This document shows, one piece after another, positions 22,620 to 31,012 of a DNA stretch of 64,000 nt; position 1 is the first letter of the stretch; the number at the start of each line of letters is the position of its first letter. Origin of the DNA: Bacteroidota bacterium (lineage in GTDB: Bacteria > Bacteroidota > Bacteroidia > Bacteroidales > F082); the NCBI GenBank assembly GCA_018830105.1, contig JAHJTC010000010.1:124001-188000 (forward strand), in the 5' to 3' direction. The notes under the pieces were generated by a model, which saw only the letters and a program-made list of their open reading frames with translations, was not told the DNA's origin and did no database searches. The position numbers and the translations under genes are program-made.

Positions 22620-23824
22620 AGCTTGTTCTCCTTTCCGATGACTTTGCCGCACCACATGGCTCCTCTGATAAGGCTGCTTTGCCCCAGACCTGCTTCGGGA
22701 CGCTGATCATCAATTAAATGCATCAATGCTTTTGGTGGAGGGCCATTAAAAAATTTGTCGAGTTGTTGTTTCAAATTCAGTTCGCCATTCTGCAGCGGCT
22801 GATATGGAAAAACAGCAGCATGAAGATGTGCTGCCAGGGTCGGCATTGAAGGCAGAGGTATTAGTAAGTCGTTATTCATCGTTGTGTTATGCTGCGATAC
22901 TACGCCAAAAATCATGGCCTGTTCTCCCACAAAAACACGCTCGCCGCTGAATGAAAGCCAATCACGGATTTCGGGGAAGGCCGGACTGTTTTCCGCTTGT
23001 CGCAAGGCCGGCGACTGTATCAAGTGTGCCCCTACCAGTCCGTCAATCTCAGCCAGAATTACAAATGCACTCATCTCGGCATGGGTTAGCGACAGTGCCT
23101 GCCCGGCTAACTCAGCAATGGTAAAGGCTGATTTGTCAGCATCAGGGGCGAAACGCCACAAATGCGAAAAACTTCCTTCGGTCCTAAGTGACTGAATAAC
23201 TTCCATTTCGGGTATATACGCTTCTATCGGTAGTAAAAAATCAGGGCGGCTTTTCTCCTCAGGTGATTGGTAGGCCACATGACCACCCACCACCATGAAA
23301 TCTCCAAACAGCTTACCCGAAGCCGAAGGACTTCCAATACCTAGGGCATAAGAATCGGCCGGGAATTGCATTGTTTCGCTGTCAGTCGTTTTAACCAACT
23401 GCCAAGGTTTCCAGTTGGTATGGGTTTTCAGCGAAAGACTTGCATTTTTGTCAAGCAGGAAAAGATTTTCAGGCAAAGCATTTTGTTCCGGCTGAAGATT
23501 CTGGTGTTTTAACTCAGCTGGAATTTCATCCAGCAGCCAGTCGCCAAAACCTGTGGTGCGCAAGGTGCCGGCGACAAATTCCGTAGCATTAAATATGTGC
23601 ATGCTGCCCTCAACGGTTCTGAGTTCTTTGGTAATTCTTACCAGCGAACGAATGCCTGCTGAGCTCAGAAATGACAAGGCTTTGGCATCGAGCACAAACT
23701 GATGTTCCCCATTGCGGATAAAAGCCAGAAAAGCATCGGTGAAATAATCTGACCAGGAAGCGTCTAAGCGGCCATTTACAGTGATTAGCAGCTGCTGATT
23801 TATTTTTTTAGCATGAATTTCCAT
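22616..23824 (-). CDS. STAS-domain protein with long uncharacterised C-terminal domain
   Basis: 402 aa from ATG 23824, 4 bp after the binding-protein stop (an upstream in-frame TTG at 23845 is less likely). Residues ~1-105 form an anti-sigma-antagonist STAS domain with the phosphorylatable Ser in ALSFLSSAGIRSL. The remaining ~300 residues (YALGIGSPSASGKLFGDFMVVGGHVAY, EMSAFVILAEIDGLVGAHLI) are unknown to me; no membrane segment. In partner switching the STAS domain would be phosphorylated by the HATPase at 26751 and dephosphorylated by the SpoIIE phosphatase at 27148. Its position among transporter genes suggests it controls or reports on the transporter. Confidence 0.75.
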   Translation of the reverse strand: MEIHAKKINQQLLITVNGRLDASWSDYFTDAFLAFIRNGEHQFVLDAKALSFLSSAGIRSLVRITKELRTVEGSMHIFNATEFVAGTLRTTGFGDWLLDEIPAELKHQNLQPEQNALPENLFLLDKNASLSLKTHTNWKPWQLVKTTDSETMQFPADSYALGIGSPSASGKLFGDFMVVGGHVAYQSPEEKSRPDFLLPIEAYIPEMEVIQSLRTEGSFSHLWRFAPDADKSAFTIAELAGQALSLTHAEMSAFVILAEIDGLVGAHLIQSPALRQAENSPAFPEIRDWLSFSGERVFVGEQAMIFGVVSQHNTTMNNDLLIPLPSMPTLAAHLHAAVFPYQPLQNGELNLKQQLDKFFNGPPPKALMHLIDDQRPEAGLGQSSLIRGAMWCGKVIGKENKL

Positions 23825-23828
23825 TGTT

Positions 23829-26729
23829 TTAGTCTTGATTTTCAAATTTCAGTGCATTCTCCTTTAATGAGGATGATAACCTGAGCTGATACTTTTCGGC
23901 CAATGCCGGATTGTAGATCAGTTTCTCGGATTGTGTGTTCGAAAACGGGATACTGCCGGGATTTTCACCATGCAGTACCCGAACGGCTTTTTCGGCTGCT
24001 TCCAGCCCGGCATCATAGTAATCGCGCGCCAAACAAAGCGTTGCGCCGTCTTTCATCTGATCGCTGTCGAAGGCAAAAACAGGGAGGTTTTTGTCTGATG
24101 CTTTTCGGGCAATCAAGGCAAAACCAGGACGAGTGAGGTTGTCAACGATCTGTGCTACCAAATCAATATCCTGACGACATAATTCGATGGCAGCTTGCGC
24201 CACCTCGGCGCTTGAGCTGACCGGAACAGCTACGAGGCTGATATTTTGCTTCGCAAGCGCCTCTTGGAACCATGCTTTATACAGCTCGCTGTTGATTTCT
24301 GAAGGTGTAAAAAGTGTGCCAACTTTTCGGGTGTTTGGAAGTGTTTGGCTAATCAGTTTGGCCATGCCATCGAAAGGCGAGCGTGTGCTGATTCCCGTAA
24401 CATTATCAAGGTGGTTGGTCTCCGTTGTCCCGGCACCGGCTTTTACGCCATCGCCAACACCAGTGAAAATGATTTTTGTTTCGGGTCCGGCCTGTCGCAA
24501 AGCAGCCTGTAGCGTTGGCGTGGAAACAACCATCAATAAATCCACCCGATCGGCTTTTACGGTGGTTATAATACTCGAAAGCGTTGACATATCACCTTGT
24601 GCGTTATAAGATTTCAATTCAAAGTCGCGGCCCTCGGCCAGCCCGGCATTGCTTAGCCCGTCGATCAGGCCTTCGTAGCTGCGTTCGGCAAACTCCGTTT
24701 CGCTGTAGAGCACAATACTGATTATTAAAGGCTTTTTGCTTTGAACAGTGGTAGTTTTATGGCCTGGCTCAACAGTATGTTGTGATGCGGTTGCAGCAAT
24801 GCCAATTTTTGAAGGAGGAACGCCTGCCAGCACTTTGGCAGCCATCTTCCCGGATTGCACGCCCCATTCAAAAAAGTCGTCGCCAATTCCGGCTTCAGCA
24901 CCCTGTTTCAGCAATTCCATCTCAGTAACATAGATTGGTATGCCAGCAGCATCAGTTACTTTTATTATGGCAGGAAAGCCTGTGTAGGCCAGGTTATCGG
25001 CAGAAATTATCAGCACTTGCGCACCTCGCTGAACAAGTGATTGGGTCGCCATACTCAGGTCGGAAACTGTTGAAGCAGTAGCCTCAAGTATGGTCAGCTT
25101 TTTGGCTTTGCCCACGCGCCGGAGCTTCTCGACAGAAATCATGGAATTCATTTGAGCTGCATCATAAATGATCGCTACTTTTTCCAAATTCTCAATATGT
25201 TTCAAAGCCATATCAACCAATTTGTCAACCGGTGGATCATCATGCACACCGCAGATGTTCTCAGGAACCTTGTTATTCTTGAATAGGTTAATCCTGTCAG
25301 GATCACTTGCAACTGTAAAAACCAGCGGAATATCGCGTACTCTGCTGGCTGCCGCAATAAATGCCGGTGTGGTTACTGTGACAATTAAATCAGGTCTTTC
25401 CTGAACCGCGGCATCAATAATCTGCGGAAGCTGACCAATCTCGCCCTGCGCATTGTAATGTTTTGTCAGATAATCTTTTCCTTCCACTAAACCACTTTCA
25501 TTCAAGCCTTGAATTACACCCTTGATGGCATTTTCCAAAGGAAGGTTTTCAACCAGATTGACGACGCTGATTTTCATGGGTCTGCCTTTGAGCAGGTGGA
25601 TATTATCGAACCGATTGGCCTGAATCAGTTCCAGGATATTCGGCGGATTGTTTTGTAGATCGCGCCCGGCAAAATCAATCGTTTGGGCAATCGAAGATGA
25701 GGCGGCGCTTTTTTCGAGCAGATTTGCTATGGAATCCGTAATTTTCCAGCTGTTTCCAATTGCTTCCAGCACTTCGGTATTTAACCTGAGTTCTCGTGGA
25801 ACAACATTTTCGATACGCATTTTTGCAGGGCTTTTGCCCTCAAGGATATCAATGACTAATTGCGCTGTTAACTGCCCGACAGTAAAATAATCGGCTCCCA
25901 GGCCAAAAAATGCGCCGGTTTTAACATCTACCGGATCATTGGTAAACACCGGTATACCTTCCTGATTCGCCTGTCCGATGATGCTTCCGGCAGCGGCAAT
26001 GGCAACGGTGTCGCCACCAATCCAAATGGCTTCAACGCCTTTAGAGATAAGCGATCGCGCTGCTTCAGCAACTTCGGAGGTGTTGGATGCAACGGCTTCT
26101 ACCAGCGTAATGCCTAATGCTTCGCAGATCATCCTTGCTTCTATCAAACAGGCTTCTGAGCATTGCTCGCCAGGATTCCAGACTACGCCCACGCGCCTGA
26201 TAGTGGGATTTAATTGTTTTAGTATGATAAAAGCCTCTTTTACAGGCTGAAAGGTGCCAATACCGGTAAGATACGGGGGGTGATCATCAGGCTCCGGCCC
26301 GTTGATGCCTACGCCAGCGCCATAGGGATCGGTAACGGCACCAAAAACATGTAGCTTTTTGGAATTTAAATTGGCTTTGGCAAGGGTTTGTAAAGCAAGG
26401 GTGCTCGATGTAATGGCTATTTCATAGGGGCCGTTTACGATTTCTTTGGCGATTGTATTGGCCGTGCCTAAATCTCCCTGCGGATTAAACTTGCGTATAT
26501 TACTTTGATCCTTAGCTATATAACCAGCAGTTTGCAATCGATCCAATACTCCTGCTATATGATTGTCGAGCAGTGGTGTGGAAGAAATTTGCATAATAGC
26601 AATAGCTGGATATTGCTTTGTGGAGGTCTTGTCCGTTTTTTGTCTTTGTTCCAGATCAGACAGGAGCAGCAGCGCGGATGCGGAAACGATTAGGGCAATG
26701 GCCAGCCAAAGGTCTTTGATTATTTTCAT
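23829..26729 (-). CDS. Triple-domain ABC substrate-binding protein (three fused ABC_sub_bind domains)
   Basis: 966 aa. N-terminal hydrophobic segment (MKIIKDLWLAIALIVSASALLLLSD) acts as signal or anchor. Three homologous PF04392-type domains follow at about 42-340, 385-645 and 664-940; each opens with a strand such as IAIMQISSTPLLDNH, MKISVVNLVENLP or IISIVLYSETEFAE, then a YNAQG-like or FNPQGD motif and an ITSS/VTVTTPA/VVSTPT strand. Ordinary members have one domain of ~300 aa. Fusion means one polypeptide offers three ligand sites to one permease or senses several ligands. Located between the HATPase gene (21 bp away) and the STAS fusion. Confidence 0.9.
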   Translation of the reverse strand: MKIIKDLWLAIALIVSASALLLLSDLEQRQKTDKTSTKQYPAIAIMQISSTPLLDNHIAGVLDRLQTAGYIAKDQSNIRKFNPQGDLGTANTIAKEIVNGPYEIAITSSTLALQTLAKANLNSKKLHVFGAVTDPYGAGVGINGPEPDDHPPYLTGIGTFQPVKEAFIILKQLNPTIRRVGVVWNPGEQCSEACLIEARMICEALGITLVEAVASNTSEVAEAARSLISKGVEAIWIGGDTVAIAAAGSIIGQANQEGIPVFTNDPVDVKTGAFFGLGADYFTVGQLTAQLVIDILEGKSPAKMRIENVVPRELRLNTEVLEAIGNSWKITDSIANLLEKSAASSSIAQTIDFAGRDLQNNPPNILELIQANRFDNIHLLKGRPMKISVVNLVENLPLENAIKGVIQGLNESGLVEGKDYLTKHYNAQGEIGQLPQIIDAAVQERPDLIVTVTTPAFIAAASRVRDIPLVFTVASDPDRINLFKNNKVPENICGVHDDPPVDKLVDMALKHIENLEKVAIIYDAAQMNSMISVEKLRRVGKAKKLTILEATASTVSDLSMATQSLVQRGAQVLIISADNLAYTGFPAIIKVTDAAGIPIYVTEMELLKQGAEAGIGDDFFEWGVQSGKMAAKVLAGVPPSKIGIAATASQHTVEPGHKTTTVQSKKPLIISIVLYSETEFAERSYEGLIDGLSNAGLAEGRDFELKSYNAQGDMSTLSSIITTVKADRVDLLMVVSTPTLQAALRQAGPETKIIFTGVGDGVKAGAGTTETNHLDNVTGISTRSPFDGMAKLISQTLPNTRKVGTLFTPSEINSELYKAWFQEALAKQNISLVAVPVSSSAEVAQAAIELCRQDIDLVAQIVDNLTRPGFALIARKASDKNLPVFAFDSDQMKDGATLCLARDYYDAGLEAAEKAVRVLHGENPGSIPFSNTQSEKLIYNPALAEKYQLRLSSSLKENALKFENQD

Positions 26730-26750
26730 GGTATTTGGTTTGCTTTTTCA

Positions 26751-27185
26751 TCAATTTGGGGTGCTTATCTGCTTTTCCATACACAATAAATTGTAACCGT
26801 TATCACGCTGATAATGAACATTATCCATAATCTTTCTGATCAGGAAAATACCGAGGCCGCCAATGGGACGATCCTCAGTAGAAAGTTTGATATCAGGTGC
26901 TTTGGCCTGTGTTGGGTCGTAGGGCTGACCATCGTCAGCGAGGCAGATTTTAAGTTTGTCGCCTTGTTTGCTGATGCTTAATTCAATTTGGTGCGTTGCC
27001 TGATCAGCATAGGCATAATAGACAATATTGGTAAAGGCTTCCTCCAGTGCCAGGTTGATCGACATTAGCAGTGCCGGAGGCAAGAGCCAGGCCTCGGCCA
27101 GCTGATCAAGAAAAGAAGTTATGGTTTCCAGTTCCTCAATCTTATTCTTAAGGCTTATTTCTTGGTGTTCCATTTGCTGATCCAT
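26751..27185 (-). CDS. RsbW-like HATPase serine kinase (anti-sigma-factor type)
   Basis: 144 aa. GHKL ATPase signatures: N box EEAFTNIVYYAY, G1 DDGQPYDP, G2 GGLGIFLIRKIMD. Such small proteins phosphorylate STAS partners and may bind a sigma factor or another target. Overlaps the SpoIIE phosphatase gene by 38 bp (start 27185) or 26 bp (alternative ATG 27173), so coupled. No sigma factor gene lies in the operon, so the output may not be transcriptional. Confidence 0.9.
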   Translation of the reverse strand: MDQQMEHQEISLKNKIEELETITSFLDQLAEAWLLPPALLMSINLALEEAFTNIVYYAYADQATHQIELSISKQGDKLKICLADDGQPYDPTQAKAPDIKLSTEDRPIGGLGIFLIRKIMDNVHYQRDNGYNLLCMEKQISTPN

Positions 27186-29118
27186 GATTAAATGCGATTG
27201 ACAACATGGTTATATCATCCGACTGATCAAAACCGGATACATGCTGGCTGATAGCCGCATCCATCGCTTTGATTAAGGCTATTGGATGATCAGATTTATG
27301 TTGCATTAATACGTCTAAAATCGCCTGCTCGCCAAACAGTTGATGCTGTGAATTTTCGGCTTCGCTAACGCCATCTGTGTAGGCGAAAAATTTGTCGCCG
27401 TCCTTAAAGCTGAGGCTAAACTGTGGATATTCGTAATTTTCCTGTAAGCCTAGCGGAATGCCATTGGCAAGCGGTAAAAACTTGACAGCTCCGTCACCGG
27501 GAATGATAACCGGTGGGTTGTGGCCGGCATTTACATAGCTGAGTTCGCCGGTGCTGATGTCTAAAACACCCAGAAAAAAGGTGACGAACATGCAGGATTC
27601 ATTGTTCATGGCCAGCGAATTGTTGAGCAGTTTCATGATGCCGGAAGGTGATTTTACCTTATCGGCAATTGAACGCAATAAGGTACGTGTAACTGCCATG
27701 AAAAGGGAAGCCGGAACGCCTTTGCCCGAAACATCGCCGATGGCAAAACAAAACTGATGTTTGTCGATCAGAAAGAAATCGTACAGATCGCCACCCACTT
27801 CTTTGGCTGATTTCAGCTCGGCAAAAAGATCGATCTGGGGCAGTTCAGGAAATGGGGGAAAACTGTGAGGGATCATCGAAAGCTGGATGTCGCGCGCGAT
27901 ACGCAGCTCGCTCTCAATCTTTTCTTTGGCCGCTGTTGTAGCTGTGAGATTGGCTACATAGGCACCAAGCTCCTGTTGCATATTTACAAAAGCATTGCGC
28001 AACAACCTGATTTCATCTCGTGATTTAACTTCCGGCAAGGGTGCATTAAAGTTTCCTTCGGCAATTTTATGTGCTGTTTTAGCAATATCCACAAGGGGTC
28101 TGGCCAGTCGGTTGACGATTTTAACGACAGTGAAATTCAAAAGTATCAACCCAAAAATGATCAGCGCCAACAGGATGAGGTTCATTTTGTGTAAGGAGGC
28201 GAACATCTCATCATCAGGATATACAACAGCCAGAGATAACCCACCAGCGTCCAAGGGCGTGTAGTATATCCAGCGTTTTACTTTGTTTTTTAGGTTATAT
28301 TCACTGAAACTGCTGTTGCCTTGCTGCAAATCACGCCCAATTTCACGCAACAACGGCTCTTCCCAATTTTCTGAGTTGGAGAAAATACTTTCGTTCATAA
28401 TCATGCTGCGATCGGGATGTGTGATCGCCATGCCATTGCGTGAAAGAACAAATGCATAGCCTGTCTCAAAAATGGTTACCTCCGAAACAATATCTGTAAG
28501 CCATTGTAAGTCAACATCAATGGTAGCAATACCTCCCTGAACGCGGCCTTGCTCGGTATGGTAATAAAAGGGCACCGAATAGGTTGTCATCAGCGCATTG
28601 CCGCCTCCTTCATCAAAATAAGGCTCTGACCAATAGGGTTTCTTGGTCATAAAGGGAATTTGAAACCAATCCATTAAAAAATATTCATAGTCGGCGCTAC
28701 CAAGAAATGTGCTGATGATTTCGTTATTGTTGCGGTATGCGTAAGGCATGAAATAAAGCCCTTTCTCCGGAAAAATGTTGGGTGCAAAAGCTATGGAAGC
28801 CCCGTAAATATTGGGATTTCGTTTTAGTATTGTCTCCAAAACCACGATGAGTGAATCCTTATCAAAAAGACCCATCTCGATGGTTGCACTCACCATCTGA
28901 GGCAGCTTCTCCATGGGTTGCAGCTGTTGTGCAATTTTACCTGCAATGTTTCCGGCTAGCTGAATGGCGTTTTCACGTGCTGCTTCCCTGATCAGATTTC
29001 GGGTATAAATATAATAAATTGAAAGGGTGAGCACAAACAGGCTAACGGTGATCAGCAATACGCGTGTTAAAATTCTAAAGGAGAGACTTTCTGTATTGAT
29101 GATGTTTTTGAAGTTCAT
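27148..29118 (-). CDS. Membrane sensor SpoIIE-type serine phosphatase (Cache-HAMP-PP2C)
   Basis: 656 aa. One helix near 14-35, an extracytoplasmic Cache domain (about 40-300, with YWSEPYFDEGGGNALMTTYSVPF typical of dCache), a second helix (about 310-330), HAMP (LARPLVDIAKTAHKIAEGNFNAPL), a short coiled coil and a SpoIIE phosphatase domain (VGGDLYDFFLI, IGDVSGKGVPASLFMA, SDDITMLSI; metal-binding Asp residues present). An external ligand, possibly delivered by or related to the neighbouring binding proteins, would set phosphatase activity toward STAS proteins. Confidence 0.93.
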   Translation of the reverse strand: MNFKNIINTESLSFRILTRVLLITVSLFVLTLSIYYIYTRNLIREAARENAIQLAGNIAGKIAQQLQPMEKLPQMVSATIEMGLFDKDSLIVVLETILKRNPNIYGASIAFAPNIFPEKGLYFMPYAYRNNNEIISTFLGSADYEYFLMDWFQIPFMTKKPYWSEPYFDEGGGNALMTTYSVPFYYHTEQGRVQGGIATIDVDLQWLTDIVSEVTIFETGYAFVLSRNGMAITHPDRSMIMNESIFSNSENWEEPLLREIGRDLQQGNSSFSEYNLKNKVKRWIYYTPLDAGGLSLAVVYPDDEMFASLHKMNLILLALIIFGLILLNFTVVKIVNRLARPLVDIAKTAHKIAEGNFNAPLPEVKSRDEIRLLRNAFVNMQQELGAYVANLTATTAAKEKIESELRIARDIQLSMIPHSFPPFPELPQIDLFAELKSAKEVGGDLYDFFLIDKHQFCFAIGDVSGKGVPASLFMAVTRTLLRSIADKVKSPSGIMKLLNNSLAMNNESCMFVTFFLGVLDISTGELSYVNAGHNPPVIIPGDGAVKFLPLANGIPLGLQENYEYPQFSLSFKDGDKFFAYTDGVSEAENSQHQLFGEQAILDVLMQHKSDHPIALIKAMDAAISQHVSGFDQSDDITMLSIAFNHGSANGTPRNKP

Positions 29119-29150
29119 AATCGTAAGCTAAAAATTATCAATATACTGCA

Positions 29151-30134
29151 TTATTCAATGAGCAGTGGTTTGTAAAAGGTTTCAAAAGTGATCTCTTTAG
29201 CAGTCGCGGGTAAATCGGTGTTATTCTCTTTGAGCACCTCCAACGCTTTTTGAAAATCGACCTTCATAAGCTGAGTTTTTTTCTCTTGGTCTCCAGAAAA
29301 ACCCTGAAATTCAAGTATTTTAGATAGCATCCAGCGCTGATGTGCCTCATTGGCCGAAACCTTGCTTGCTCGCATCTTATTCAAGACGATGTCGATGGTT
29401 TCGTCAAAATTTTGGTTGGCATATTGCCAGCCTTTGAGGCTCGCCTCCACAAAAGCTTGTAGCTCCGCTTTGCGATCCTGATAAGTAGCTTCTTTCACGT
29501 ATAGACCATCTTCGGGAATATCGAAACCGTAATCCGATAACGAAAAAGTGTTTAATTCGTCAGGGTTAATACCGCTCAGATACAGTTGGTTGTACTCATT
29601 ATACCACATCATGGTCATCAGATCGATCCCTTTCATCAAAAAAAGGTTGACTGACGACAGAATCGGAACCCATTCCACCTTGAGGTTGTGGTGCTTCACC
29701 ATGGTTTTGGGGCTTTCGTCAAAACCACCTTCCCAGATACCAATTTTTTTATTGTCGAAATCCTTCAGCGTTTGCACCGGTCCATCAGCAAAACTCACAA
29801 AAACAACGGCCGAATGCTCTGACATCTGCGCAATATTCACCAGATCAAAATCGTGCAGGCGTGCATCCAGTGCGGTGATTAGGAAAAGCGACACAATATC
29901 CGCAGAGCCATCTTGTAAATAGTTGATTGCATTAAGATTAGCCGGTGGATGCTTGATGATGACATCGAGTCCGGCATCTTTATAATACCCTTTCTCCTGA
30001 GCCATATAATAGCCGGCAAACTGTGCCTGAGGCAGCCAATGTGTCGAAAATACCAGGGGCTTTTGCTGGGCCGAAAGGCTGAGGCCTGCAAACAGTAAAA
30101 AAAGGATAATCAGTTGAAAACGATTGCTTTTCAT
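29151..30134 (-). CDS. NMT1/THI5-like periplasmic substrate-binding protein
   Basis: 327 aa. Signal peptide MKSNRFQLIILFLLFAGLSLSAQ, then STHWLPQAQFAGYYMAQEKGYYKDAGLDV, the hallmark opening of NMT1/THI5 (pyrimidine/aromatic sulfonate/nitrate type) binding proteins. DFDNKKIGIWEGG and WYNEYNQL are also typical. No partner permease of the matching (SsuC) type is present; it sits 32 bp before the sensor phosphatase, suggesting it supplies ligand to the Cache domain rather than to a transporter. Inference only. Confidence 0.88.
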   Translation of the reverse strand: MKSNRFQLIILFLLFAGLSLSAQQKPLVFSTHWLPQAQFAGYYMAQEKGYYKDAGLDVIIKHPPANLNAINYLQDGSADIVSLFLITALDARLHDFDLVNIAQMSEHSAVVFVSFADGPVQTLKDFDNKKIGIWEGGFDESPKTMVKHHNLKVEWVPILSSVNLFLMKGIDLMTMMWYNEYNQLYLSGINPDELNTFSLSDYGFDIPEDGLYVKEATYQDRKAELQAFVEASLKGWQYANQNFDETIDIVLNKMRASKVSANEAHQRWMLSKILEFQGFSGDQEKKTQLMKVDFQKALEVLKENNTDLPATAKEITFETFYKPLLIE

Positions 30135-30146
30135 GGGCTTGGTGTA

Positions 30147-30476
30147 TTAGCTTGTAAGGGATGCTTCCAGGGTGGTTTCGATCAAAAAAATTTGCGTAAA
30201 CCCCGACATATCAAATATTTCATGTATGCTTGGCTGCAGACAACAGAGTTTGAGCAGGCCCTTGTTTGCCCGGAGTTTCTTTTGAGCAAGCAAAAAAACC
30301 CGCAAGCCGGAACTGCTGATATAACTGAGTTTGCTGCAATCGATGATCAGCTTCATGTCGCCTCTTTCGACAAGACCCATCACTTGCGTTTCGAAATCAG
30401 CAGCGTTGAGGGTGTTGAGGTGGCCATCAACCTGAACGATCGTAAACCCGCCCGAATGGATTATGTTAAGTGTCAT
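30147..30476 (-). CDS. STAS-domain anti-sigma factor antagonist
   Basis: 109 aa single STAS domain: FTIVQVDGHLNTLNAADFE, then CSKLSYISSSGLRVFLLAQKKL with the phospho-acceptor Ser of the SSGLR motif. First gene of the operon in transcription order, 12 bp before the NMT1-like gene. Together with the HATPase and SpoIIE genes it completes a partner-switching module. Confidence 0.92.
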   Translation of the reverse strand: MTLNIIHSGGFTIVQVDGHLNTLNAADFETQVMGLVERGDMKLIIDCSKLSYISSSGLRVFLLAQKKLRANKGLLKLCCLQPSIHEIFDMSGFTQIFLIETTLEASLTS

Positions 30477-30654
30477 TTTTTGGAGATTTTAATTGCCCGA
30501 TATAGCAAATGACTCTGCCATAACAGCATATTTTATTTGTGTTCGTTTACTCGCAGTCATTTGTGTGGTCATACATTTAATCCAAGTGTAAAACAAAGCA
30601 TAAGAACCACAGCAAATATAGGTTTTTTAGGAAATGGAAACAACTGTTGAAAAA

Positions 30655-30820
30655 CTAGTGTCATGTCAACACTACTTTAGCCGGCCCAAGTCTTGATCTT
30701 TTTCCTCATATCTTCAAAATAAATCCTTTACTTAGCTATGGCTATGCGTAGATTTTCTTTTTCGATCTGAGAAAAAATCGCTGCGACTTAACCGACACAG
30801 TAGCATTGACACGACACTAG
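30655..30820. mobile_element. MITE-like element with 15-bp terminal inverted repeats
   Basis: Ends CTAGTGTCATGTCAA (30655-30669) and TTGACACGACACTAG (30806-30820) are inverted repeats with one mismatch, enclosing 166 bp with no gene. If the ends are GTGTC/GACAC, both sides show TA, as in TA-target (IS630/Tc1-like) insertions. The minus strand holds a short DMRKKIKTWAG-type frame that may be the tail of a transposase. It lies in a 536-bp gap between the STAS gene and the outer-membrane protein gene; the rest of the gap is AT-rich with no other feature seen. Confidence 0.55.
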
Positions 30821-31012
30821 GATGTTTTAATAAAGTACCTACCTAAAGAAATATTTAATTGTGTTTTATTCTGGCGCTTTAGGATACAATATCCATTCAA
30901 AAGCTATCAACATACACTATTGCAAGCAGATAGTGTGATTGTTTTTTATTTGTTTTGGCTTTGGCACTCAAGGTATTTAGCCATAGCTTTGCCCGACTTT
31001 TTTAAAACCCGG

